A stretch of 64,000 nucleotides of DNA. It comes from Phycisphaeraceae bacterium. GTDB lineage: Bacteria > Planctomycetota > Phycisphaerae > Phycisphaerales > UBA1924. The notes below the pieces were generated by a model. The model was not told the origin of the DNA. It worked only from the letters and a program-made list of their open reading frames with translations, and ran no database searches. Of the stretch, positions 1 to 7,822 are shown piece by piece (the stretch's first letter is position 1; each line of letters starts with the position of its first letter). The stretch spans positions 62,001 through 126,000 of the forward strand of contig JAHBXK010000007.1 of the NCBI GenBank assembly GCA_019636535.1, read 5' to 3'. The position numbers were made by a program, and so were the translations under genes.

Positions 1-77
1 GGCACGAATCGAGCTACACGGGCCGGCACCTGAAGCAGCATCTTGAGGCAGAGATGCAACGCAGTCGTCTGGCGTGA
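1..77 (+). CDS. uvrA: UvrA C-terminal end (partial, cut by window edge)
   Basis: Frame 3 is open from the window edge to a TGA at 75-77 and encodes a tail reading HESSYTGRHLKQHLEAEMQ followed by RSRLA. The S-Y-T-G-R-x-L-K signature is the usual carboxy end of UvrA, the damage-recognition ATPase of nucleotide excision repair, where a Ser-Tyr/His-Thr-Gly-x-x-Leu stretch closes the protein. Only 24 residues are visible, so the call rests on this motif alone. The gene would be transcribed toward the hairpin at 185-208, which may also end this transcript. Confidence 0.55.
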   Translation, partial: HESSYTGRHLKQHLEAEMQRSRLA

Positions 78-171
78 TGATGCGTTTCACGACCGCCCGG
101 CTCTGCAATCGCGACTTTCGCAATCCTTCGATGCGATGCGAGCCTTGAGCGAGGATGCGGGTGGGAGGTGA

Positions 172-208
172 TTCAAAAAGGAAAGCGGCGGGCCTTTCGG
201 CCCGCCGC
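172..208 (-). terminator. Rho-independent terminator of the DUF11 lipoprotein gene
   Basis: A perfect 10-bp stem (185-194 pairing with 199-208, GCGGCGGGCC with its complement) closes a 4-base loop. Read on the minus strand it is followed by TTTCCTTTTT (184-175). It lies about 40 bases past the stop codon at 251 of the minus-strand gene. The stem, loop and T-tract make this the clearest intrinsic terminator in the window. Confidence 0.85.
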
Positions 209-250
209 GCTTGTCAATTGCTCACAGGTGTCCGATCGAGACGGACGGGA

Positions 251-1882
251 TCACTTCCCAACGAAGTTGGTGAGTTCGTCGTCGCGGATCGGAGTCCGGA
301 TCTGATCGCAGGTGGTCTCGGCGATGACGAGTTTCTCGCCCGGGGTGGTCGCACGAACCGTCAACGTGAAGCGGCGGTTCTCACCGGGCTTCAGGACGCC
401 GGTGATGCCGGTGAAGGTGAGCTTGCGACCCTCGATGGCCGGTGCGCGCGGCGCGTCGGTCGCGACGAACTCCATGCCCTCGGGGAGCGTGACGACCACG
501 CGAACGTTGGTCAGGTCCACCTGTCCCTGGTTGCCAACCTCGTAGCGGAGGATGTGCGGGTCGCCGACAAACACGACGCCGTCATCGTCCGTCAGCAGCG
601 TGCGGATGTCGGGCAGACCGATGACCTCGAACGAGCAGTTGGCGCTGACGGCCGAGGCGCACACGGCGGTGGCCGAAGCCTCACAGCGGACCGCCCCCGC
701 GCCGGTCGTACGAACGGTCATGGAGAACGTTCGGCTCTCGCCGGCGTTCAGGCTACCGACGTTCCACGTGACCCGACCACCCGCCATGGCGCCGTTGTTG
801 TCGGCGGACATGAACTGCGCGTTGGCCGGAACGACGGCCGTGACCACCGTGTTCGCGGCAACACCGTTGCCGGTGTTCTTGACGGTGAACTTGCAGGTGT
901 TGGGCAGGCCGATGTTCGTCCGGGTGCCGCACTCGGCCGCGATCTCAAGGGTCGGTTGGCGTACGAGCGTCGAAGTGGAGTTCGAAGTCGCGGTGATATC
1001 ACCCGAAGCAACCGTGGCGGTGTTCTGGTAGGTGCCGGGGCGTGTTGCCTTGGCGGCGATGTTGACCTGCTTGGCCTGTCCCGGGGCGAGCGTGCCGAGA
1101 TCAACCTCAACCGAGGACTTGCCGTCGGTGGTGGTCAGACCCTGCGGGAAAGTGTCCTTGACCATCACGTTGTCGAGCGCCATGTTGCCGGTGTTGCGGA
1201 CCTCGATGCGCATGTTGATCGGGTCGCAGAGCAGCACCTCGGCCGGTGCCTGCTTGGTAATGGCAATCGCCGGCTCAACAACATTGGTGGCAACGCAGAG
1301 GGCGTTGTTGTACGAGACGCTGATGCAGTCGGAACTGGTGCCAACCTTCTCTGCACGTGCGGTGACCTTGATCACCTGGGTCTTGCAGGCGCCCAAGTCG
1401 CCGATCACCCATTGAGTCGAGTTGTTCGGTCCGCGCGTCGCGGAAGGAACCGAACTGACAACGGTCTGGTTGTCGGTGTTCTCAAGAGTCACCAGAACGT
1501 TCTGGAGGTTGCCCTCGGTGAGGTTGGTGACGTGGATCTCGTAGCCGTACTCGCGGCCGAGGCGGACCTGGCGCGGCATCACCTGATGCAGTTGCACCGC
1601 GCTCGTGGCCGGGTTGCCGGTGGGGAAAGCAAGGCCTGAGACGGTCATGCCCTGACCGACGGGAGGGTTGTACGTTGGGCAACCCGCAGCGCGCCGCGGC
1701 GCGGGCGCAGGCTCCTGACGGGGCGCCGGCTCGGCCTGACGCGGGATGGTGTTGGCCCACGCGTCCGAGTTCCAGCGACTGGATTCACCGCCGTGCGTGT
1801 CCGAACTGCAGCCCGAAAGCACCATGGCCCCCACAGCGCAGATGGCCGTGAACGCCGTTTTCCGCCACAATCTGATGTTCAT
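251..1882 (-). CDS. DUF11-repeat surface lipoprotein
   Basis: This 543-residue protein opens with a lipoprotein signal: a basic start, a hydrophobic stretch and an LSGC lipobox with Cys25. A Pro/Gln/Ala-rich linker follows, then about four tandem DUF11-type immunoglobulin-like repeats (roughly residues 120-530). Each repeat carries the hallmark NTGN or NQGQ segment followed by a V-x-V-x-D/T-x-L/F-P-x-G strand. Such repeats occur in bacterial cell-surface and spore-coat-like proteins with adhesive or structural roles; no catalytic residues are seen. The ATG at 1882 was chosen because GAGGAGAC lies just upstream; an upstream ATG would add 26 residues with no signal peptide at the terminus. The gene is monocistronic, ends at a strong terminator and is divergent from the phosphohexomutase. 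Confidence 0.8.
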   Translation of the reverse strand: MNIRLWRKTAFTAICAVGAMVLSGCSSDTHGGESSRWNSDAWANTIPRQAEPAPRQEPAPAPRRAAGCPTYNPPVGQGMTVSGLAFPTGNPATSAVQLHQVMPRQVRLGREYGYEIHVTNLTEGNLQNVLVTLENTDNQTVVSSVPSATRGPNNSTQWVIGDLGACKTQVIKVTARAEKVGTSSDCISVSYNNALCVATNVVEPAIAITKQAPAEVLLCDPINMRIEVRNTGNMALDNVMVKDTFPQGLTTTDGKSSVEVDLGTLAPGQAKQVNIAAKATRPGTYQNTATVASGDITATSNSTSTLVRQPTLEIAAECGTRTNIGLPNTCKFTVKNTGNGVAANTVVTAVVPANAQFMSADNNGAMAGGRVTWNVGSLNAGESRTFSMTVRTTGAGAVRCEASATAVCASAVSANCSFEVIGLPDIRTLLTDDDGVVFVGDPHILRYEVGNQGQVDLTNVRVVVTLPEGMEFVATDAPRAPAIEGRKLTFTGITGVLKPGENRRFTLTVRATTPGEKLVIAETTCDQIRTPIRDDELTNFVGK

Positions 1883-2228
1883 TTCGTAGTCTCCTCGTAT
1901 CTGTTGTTGTCTGCTGAATCGTCGGCGGACTCGCCGACCAGTGTCAGGGAGAAACCCCACAATGCGTCATGGTATGGCGGGTGACTCTCTGTCCAGCGCG
2001 ACTCTCGAGCGATCACCGGCGATTTTCTCGCTCCTTGGCGCGGTTCACGCAAATCGGTTGTTTACGTGAGCTCTGCGCGGCTCCGACAATGGAGCACGCG
2101 CAAAAAATGCGCCGCAAGCGGATTGACCCTGAGCAAGCACATTTCTGTCAACAATGCGAACGCAGACCGAACTCGCGTGATTCCCCGCGCAGGCGCCGAT
2201 ACCCTTGCCTCTTCCTCAGGAGCCCTTC
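1883..2228. other. Divergent intergenic region, promoters not resolved
   Basis: These 346 bases separate the divergent DUF11 lipoprotein and phosphohexomutase genes, so both promoters should lie here. A TTGACC is present near 2135, but no good -10 box sits 16-18 bases after it. The Shine-Dalgarno sequences of both genes (GAGGAG for the left, CAGGAG at 2217-2222 for the right) lie at the two ends. No coding potential or RNA gene is seen. Confidence 0.5.
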
Positions 2229-3650
2229 ATGCTCGGTAAGGTGTTCAAAGCTTACGACGTTCGTGGGACCTATCCAGATCCGCTCGACGAGAAGATGGCG
2301 TGGCAGATCGGTTACGGATGCTCGAAGTACCTCCTGTCCGACGCTCGCACAGCGGGTGAGACATCCCCGATGATGCACAACATCGTGGTGGGAAGAGACA
2401 TGCGGCGAAGTTCGCCATCGCTCTCGCAGGCACTCATTCAGGGGATATCCGCACAGGGCGGGAATGTGATCGATGTCGGGCTGGTCGACACGTCATTCAT
2501 CTACTTCGCCATCAACTACTTGGATTGCGCGGGTGGCGTGATGACGACCGCCAGCCACAATCCGCCGCAGTACAACGGGTTCAAGATCTCCAAGCGAAAG
2601 GCCAAGCCGGTTGGGGAATCGACGGGTCTCGCCGACGTCCGAAAGCACGCGGCCATGGTGGACAAGGCCACCGCCCAGCCGGCCGGTGGACGGATCGAGC
2701 AGCGCAACCTGTGGGAGGCATACGCCAGGCACGTCCGGTCCTTCCTCGATCTGCCCGCGGGTGGCAAGCCGCTGCGGGTGGTGATCGATGCCTCGAACGG
2801 AATGGCCGGAACGATGGTGCCGATGGTCTTCGGCAAGAAGTCGCCGCTCGGCGCAGCGCCGGGAATCGAGATCATCGAACTGAACTTCGACAACAACAAG
2901 GGCGAGTTCGCGCACGAACCGAACCCGCTTGTTGCGTCGAACCTGCGCCAATTGCAAGAGCGTGTGAAGGCCGACAAGGCCGACATCGGGTTCTGCTTCG
3001 ACGGGGACGCCGATCGGTGCGTGATCGTGGACGACAAGGGTCAGATCGTCGGGTGCGATCATCTGACCGGCGTGCTTGTGCCGTGGTTCCTCAAGAAGTC
3101 GCCCAAGTCGGCGGTGGTGTACGACCTTCGCTCGACAAAGGCGGTGCAGGACGAGATCATGAAGCACGGCGGCGTGCCGGTGAGGTCCCGCGTCGGGCAC
3201 GTGTTCATGAAGCAGGCACTTGCGGAGAAGGGCGGGATCTTCGGCGGCGAACTGAGCGGACACTTCTACTTCCGCGACAACTTCAACGCCGACTCCGGAG
3301 CGATCGCCATGGCAGTGGTTCTGAGCGTGCTGAAGCACTCCGGCAAGCACATGAGCCAGTTGGTCAACCCCATGCGGAAGTACGTTCAGTCCGGCGAGAT
3401 CAATTTCCAGATCGAAGACAAGGACGCAGCGCTGGCAGCGCTGAAGGCCGAGTTCGGAGCGAAGGCCAAGATCGACGAACTGGACGGCGTCACGATCGAC
3501 TGCTTCGACAATCAGGGATGGTGGTGCAACGTTCGCAAGAGCAACACCGAGCCCCTGCTTCGGCTGAATCTCGAAGCGAAGGATCAGAAGACTCTGGACA
3601 AGATTCTGGACAGAGCCGCGCCGATGCTCGGAGTCAAGGTCGATCACTGA
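2229..3650 (+). CDS. Phosphomannomutase/phosphoglucomutase (AlgC/ManB-type)
   Basis: This 473-residue alpha-D-phosphohexomutase interconverts hexose 1- and 6-phosphates to supply sugar nucleotides for polysaccharide and envelope synthesis. All four signature loops are present: TTASHNP with the phosphoserine Ser109, the Mg-binding DGDAD at 258-262, the sugar-binding GGELSGH at about 339-345, and a C-terminal phosphate-binding RKSNTEPLLR near residue 440. The N-terminal F-K-A-Y-D-V-R-G is typical of the PMM/PGM branch. The ATG at 2229 is preceded by CAGGAG six bases away. Substrate preference (mannose, glucose or glucosamine) cannot be read from the motifs; GELSGH fits the dual PMM/PGM group rather than GlmM. 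Confidence 0.9.
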   Translation: MLGKVFKAYDVRGTYPDPLDEKMAWQIGYGCSKYLLSDARTAGETSPMMHNIVVGRDMRRSSPSLSQALIQGISAQGGNVIDVGLVDTSFIYFAINYLDCAGGVMTTASHNPPQYNGFKISKRKAKPVGESTGLADVRKHAAMVDKATAQPAGGRIEQRNLWEAYARHVRSFLDLPAGGKPLRVVIDASNGMAGTMVPMVFGKKSPLGAAPGIEIIELNFDNNKGEFAHEPNPLVASNLRQLQERVKADKADIGFCFDGDADRCVIVDDKGQIVGCDHLTGVLVPWFLKKSPKSAVVYDLRSTKAVQDEIMKHGGVPVRSRVGHVFMKQALAEKGGIFGGELSGHFYFRDNFNADSGAIAMAVVLSVLKHSGKHMSQLVNPMRKYVQSGEINFQIEDKDAALAALKAEFGAKAKIDELDGVTIDCFDNQGWWCNVRKSNTEPLLRLNLEAKDQKTLDKILDRAAPMLGVKVDH

Positions 3651-3668
3651 CCGAAGGGCCAACCCTCG

Positions 3669-5507
3669 ATGAACCTTCAGGCCTTTCTCGAGCACTGGAA
3701 GATCCACGAGAACCCTTTCCGGGGCGAGGAAGCCCGGCAGGATCCTGTGTTCCTGCGTCTGGAGGGTGCTTCGCGCTCCCGCCGGCACGCGACCGAGCGC
3801 CCAGGCGGCGTCCCGAACGGAGCGACCACAAGCCGAGAGGCAACCGGGGAGAGTCCGGGTGACGCAGGACCGGGAGCGAGCGCGCAAGGCGTGCCGCACT
3901 CCGCAACGCACGCCGACTTTGAGAAGATCATCGGACAGCCTGATCGGCCCTCGACGAGCATCGTATTCGGCGAGAAAGGAAGCGGGAAAACGGCGATCCG
4001 GATTCAGATCGCCGATCGGATCGCAACATTCAACACGTCCCGACCGGACGCGCGATGCCTGTTGGTTGCATACGACGACCTGAACCCGATTCTGGATCGG
4101 TTTATCGCACGGGTGGACAGCGAGCGAAAGCCCAACCCCGCAGAGGCGTTAAGCAAATTCCGGCTGGTCGATCACATCGACGGACTCCTCTCGATCGTGG
4201 TTCCACGGATGATCGACACGCTGCTCAAGGAGCGGCAGGACGACGATCCGCTGGACCTCGGTCATGAGCCGCGAAAGACGATCCGGCGAGCGGACGCAGG
4301 AATCCGACAGGAACTGCTCCTTCTGCAATCGCTGTATGACCGACCCGAAGGAAGCGGCGGCGGGACCGCCGGCACGGGGTTCGCGGCGGCGATCACCGGA
4401 ACGGTCGATTCGCTGGCGGCATCCGCGGCGGGCGGAGCTGAGCAAGGAAGTACCTCGGACCGATCTTCTGCCGGCGCACGCGGCGGATCGGATCGGCCGG
4501 GCGGAGATCGCGGAGGAGCCGGGGGCGGAGGGGCAGCAGCGCGGACAAGGCGGCTCCGGCGTGTGCTGCGGTTGAAGCTGCCGACCAGCGCGTACGTCTG
4601 GGCGTCGCTCGCGTACATCGGTTGGGTGGTGCCCGCAGCGCTGATCGGGTATGAACTTGCGACCGATCGGTTCAGCGAGAAACTGGACGTGTGGGCATAT
4701 CTGGCGATCGCTGCGGTGCTCGTGTATCTGCTGGCCATCGTCAAACGGTCGGTGTGGGACCGGCTGACGTACTTACGCATCGGGCATCGCGTGCGTCGGC
4801 AGCTGCGCGTGATCGCGCGCTCTGACATTTCGTACGCGCGATCGCTGAGACAGATCGATGCGGCGCTGCTGGACCCCGCAGTGCTGCCCGTCACTTCGTC
4901 GGATGATCAGCGATACGCCATGCTTGAGCGGCTGCGACGCGTGCTCCGTCGGTTCGGATACGCGTCGATGATCGTGGTCATGGACCGCGTCGACGAACCC
5001 ACGCTGATCTCGGGAGACCCAGACCGTATGAGATCGGTGGTGTGGCCAATGTTCAACAACAAGTTCCTTCAACATCCCGGGATGGGCGTGAAGATGCTCC
5101 TTCCGATGGAACTTCGGCACGCGCTTTTCCGCGAGAGCGCAGCGTTCTTTCACGAAGCACGCCTCGACAAGCAGAACATGATCGAGCGATTGACCTGGTC
5201 CGGCCCGATGCTCTACGACTTGTGCAACGCACGAGTGCAGGCGTGCCGTCCGGCGGGTGCAACCCCGATCTCGCTCCTGGACCTGTTCGCCGAAGACGTC
5301 TCGAGACAAGACCTGATCGAGTCGTTGGAACATATGCACCAACCCCGGGACGCCTTCAAGATGCTGTATCAGTGTCTGATCGATCACTGCGCTTCGGTGA
5401 CGGACGAGCAGGCGGTCTGGAGAATCCCAAGGCACATCCTCGAGAACGCTCGCAAGTCACACTCCGACCGCTTGCAGCAGTTTCAACGCGGCGTTCGTCC
5501 GGCCTGA
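3669..5507 (+). CDS. Membrane-inserted P-loop ATPase (ExeA/KAP-like), function unknown
   Basis: This 612-residue protein has an N-terminal HENPFRGEE/DPVFLRL segment like that opening ExeA/AAA_22-type ATPases. A Walker A GEKGSGKT lies at 101-108 and a Walker B IVVMDRVDE at about 435-443. Two hydrophobic segments (about 308-330 and 340-358) lie between the Walker motifs, the arrangement known for KAP-type NTPases, so the ATPase is probably held at the inner membrane. Two low-complexity insertions interrupt it, at about 33-80 and 227-295, the second being Gly/Ala/Ser-rich. It starts 18 bases after the phosphohexomutase stop, suggesting co-transcription. I do not recognise a specific function; the family appears lineage-restricted. 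Confidence 0.7.
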   Translation: MNLQAFLEHWKIHENPFRGEEARQDPVFLRLEGASRSRRHATERPGGVPNGATTSREATGESPGDAGPGASAQGVPHSATHADFEKIIGQPDRPSTSIVFGEKGSGKTAIRIQIADRIATFNTSRPDARCLLVAYDDLNPILDRFIARVDSERKPNPAEALSKFRLVDHIDGLLSIVVPRMIDTLLKERQDDDPLDLGHEPRKTIRRADAGIRQELLLLQSLYDRPEGSGGGTAGTGFAAAITGTVDSLAASAAGGAEQGSTSDRSSAGARGGSDRPGGDRGGAGGGGAAARTRRLRRVLRLKLPTSAYVWASLAYIGWVVPAALIGYELATDRFSEKLDVWAYLAIAAVLVYLLAIVKRSVWDRLTYLRIGHRVRRQLRVIARSDISYARSLRQIDAALLDPAVLPVTSSDDQRYAMLERLRRVLRRFGYASMIVVMDRVDEPTLISGDPDRMRSVVWPMFNNKFLQHPGMGVKMLLPMELRHALFRESAAFFHEARLDKQNMIERLTWSGPMLYDLCNARVQACRPAGATPISLLDLFAEDVSRQDLIESLEHMHQPRDAFKMLYQCLIDHCASVTDEQAVWRIPRHILENARKSHSDRLQQFQRGVRPA

Positions 5508-5599
5508 CCGCCCACTTCCCGCACGTTCATCGCCGACTCAGTTTCCCCTCCTCTCGCTCACACACCGAGCGACCGCCCCGACCAGTCTGATTCACGACC

Positions 5600-7729
5600 A
5601 TGCTTGTTACCAGCAAACGGCCGCGCGATCTGAAGTGGTTCCACGCGGGGCCGCTCCTGTTCGGCGACTGGGGAACGAGCAGGCTGTACGTGATCGGGCT
5701 GGCGTTCTACTTCGCCGGTCCCGCGAGCCCCTACTTCCTCGCGGCGATGAGCGTGGTGCTGATCGCGGTCGCCTGGGCGTACACCGTCGTGTGCCGCTGC
5801 TTCCCTGAGGGCGGCGGCGTGTACGCGGCGGCCAGAAGCGTGTCGGTGCCGCTGGGGGTTGTCGGCGGCACCCTGCTGGTAGGCGGGTACATCATCACGG
5901 CCGCCATCAGCGTGGTGACCGCGTTCCACTACTTCGGTGTGCCGACGAATCTGACGGTGCTGCTGAGCACGATCGCGATCGCGGGACTGGGGTTCATCAA
6001 TTGGTTCGGTTCGCGCTCGGCGGGACGGTTTGCGCTGTTGATCGCGGTGCTGGCGGTTGGGCTTTCACTCATCATTGCGATCCTGTGCGTGCCGAAGGTC
6101 GCCGACGGCCTGCGCGCAACCGATTGGACGTACCAATCTCGCCAGCCGCTCATGCACCAATGGCAGGTGCTGGTGGCGATCATTCTCGCACTCTCCGGCG
6201 TCGAGGCAGTCGCGAACATGACCGGCTTGATGAAGCAGCCGGTGGTGAAGACCGCTCGCCGGACAATCTGGCCCGTGATGGCGGAGGTTGTCACGCTCAA
6301 TCTGGTCTTCGGGATTGCGCTGGTCGCGTTGCCCGCACTGACGAGCGTTCAAACGCCCTGGTACGACCAGGCGATCGCAGCCGGCGGCGAGGTGGCCGTC
6401 GGTCACGGGGTGGGGCCCAGCGGTGAGGACCCGCAGGTGGTCGCGGTGCGCGACACCGCCATGAAGGTGCTGGCGATCGAAGCCGGCACACGGACGGTCG
6501 GGGAGGGCTTCGGTTGGCTCTTGGGGAAGGCCTCGGCACTGATCTTCGGCTTTCTGTTGATCAGCGCGGTCAGCACGGCGATCATGGCCCAGACGTCGGT
6601 GCTGTTCTCGCTGGCGCACGACCGCGAACTGCCGCGGTCATTGACGAAGCTGAACTACTCGGGTGTACCGTGGATCGGACTGCTGGTCGCGTGCATACTG
6701 CCGGTGATCGTGATGCTGATCATCGGACCGAACATGCCCGCGTTGGCGGAGCTGTATGCGATCGGTGTAGTCGGCGCGATCAGCATCAACCTTCTGAGTT
6801 GCGCGTGGAACCGGGCGCTGCCCATACTGCGATGGGAGCGAGCGGGAATACTGGTTCTCGGGCTGTTTCTTTCGGTCGTGGAGATCACGATCGTGGTCAG
6901 CAAACCGCGAGCGTCCATCTTCGCCGGAATCCTGATCGCGGGAGTGTTCGCGGCGAGGTGGGTGGTCAACGCGCAGAAGCGGCGCCGCGAGGCCGTGGCC
7001 GCGGGGGTGGTGGTCGACGAACTGGGTGTGCCGACGGACTATCTCGCCGAGTTGAACCGAGAGCCGTTGCCGATGGACCCCGGCAAGGCTCGGATCATGC
7101 TCGCGGCCCGCGGACGAGGACAGGCCGAGTTCGCGGTTGACATGGCCCGCCGGCGTGGCGCAGCGCTCTTCGCCATCTACGTTCGCACATTCAGGATTCT
7201 GGACACAGGGCCGGGCGCGCTGCCGAGCATCGAGGACGACAAGGACGCACTGGAGAGCCTCGGCTCCACCGCGATGCTGGCACGGCAGTACGGCGTGCCG
7301 TTCTTTCCCATCTACGTCAGTTCACCCGAGATCGTTGAAGAGATTCTGGACTACACCGTGACGTTCGGTTGTGACACACTGATCCTCGGCAAGACCCGAC
7401 GCAAGGCGTTCGCCCGTGCTCTGGAAGGCGACGTGGTCACACGCGTGGCCGAGCACCTGCCGAGCGAGGTGGTGCTGATCACCCGCGATGCGACGCCGCA
7501 CCCGCTCCCGCCCCCACCGAATCTGCTTGCGGGTGCGTCCGCCCCGGGAACACCGGCCTCGGTGAGGACTGCGGCCACAGTTGCCGAACCCCCAAGGAAT
7601 GTTGCGGACCGTATCGACTCGGCAACGGATGCGAGGGCTCCGACGCAGGCTCCCAAGCACGATGAAAGAGGCAAATCAAACGCCGCAGCAGCCATCGATC
7701 CCGATGTGGATCCGCCGAAGGATGCCTGA
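5600..7729 (+). CDS. APC-superfamily permease fused to a universal-stress-like domain
   Basis: Residues of about 15-460 form roughly twelve membrane segments in the pattern of amino acid/polyamine/cation (APC) transporters, with an early F-G-D-W-G-T-S-R-L stretch before the first helix. Residues of about 500-645 form a cytoplasmic alpha/beta unit resembling a universal stress protein domain, ending in the strand S-E-V-V-L-I-T-R. A disordered Ala/Pro-rich tail of some 65 residues follows. The likely role is proton- or sodium-coupled uptake or exchange of amino acids with nucleotide-responsive gating by the C-terminal domain; the substrate is not deducible. There is no strong ribosome site before the ATG at 5600. 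It follows the ATPase gene by 92 bases. Confidence 0.8.
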   Translation: MLVTSKRPRDLKWFHAGPLLFGDWGTSRLYVIGLAFYFAGPASPYFLAAMSVVLIAVAWAYTVVCRCFPEGGGVYAAARSVSVPLGVVGGTLLVGGYIITAAISVVTAFHYFGVPTNLTVLLSTIAIAGLGFINWFGSRSAGRFALLIAVLAVGLSLIIAILCVPKVADGLRATDWTYQSRQPLMHQWQVLVAIILALSGVEAVANMTGLMKQPVVKTARRTIWPVMAEVVTLNLVFGIALVALPALTSVQTPWYDQAIAAGGEVAVGHGVGPSGEDPQVVAVRDTAMKVLAIEAGTRTVGEGFGWLLGKASALIFGFLLISAVSTAIMAQTSVLFSLAHDRELPRSLTKLNYSGVPWIGLLVACILPVIVMLIIGPNMPALAELYAIGVVGAISINLLSCAWNRALPILRWERAGILVLGLFLSVVEITIVVSKPRASIFAGILIAGVFAARWVVNAQKRRREAVAAGVVVDELGVPTDYLAELNREPLPMDPGKARIMLAARGRGQAEFAVDMARRRGAALFAIYVRTFRILDTGPGALPSIEDDKDALESLGSTAMLARQYGVPFFPIYVSSPEIVEEILDYTVTFGCDTLILGKTRRKAFARALEGDVVTRVAEHLPSEVVLITRDATPHPLPPPPNLLAGASAPGTPASVRTAATVAEPPRNVADRIDSATDARAPTQAPKHDERGKSNAAAAIDPDVDPPKDA

Positions 7730-7808
7730 GGCCCGCCTCGGTCGAACTGCGTCAGAGGAGCCCCGTGAGGCCTGGAGTATCGCCCCCTACCCTGCATCGA
7801 ACCGACAC

Positions 7809-7814
7809 GGAGGT
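7809..7814 (+). promoter_or_regulatory. Strong Shine-Dalgarno supporting a TTG start
   Basis: GGAGGT lies eight bases before a TTG at 7823. It is much better placed for that codon than for the in-frame ATG at 7847, and it decides the helicase start. Confidence 0.7.
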
Positions 7815-7822
7815 CCGGCGAC

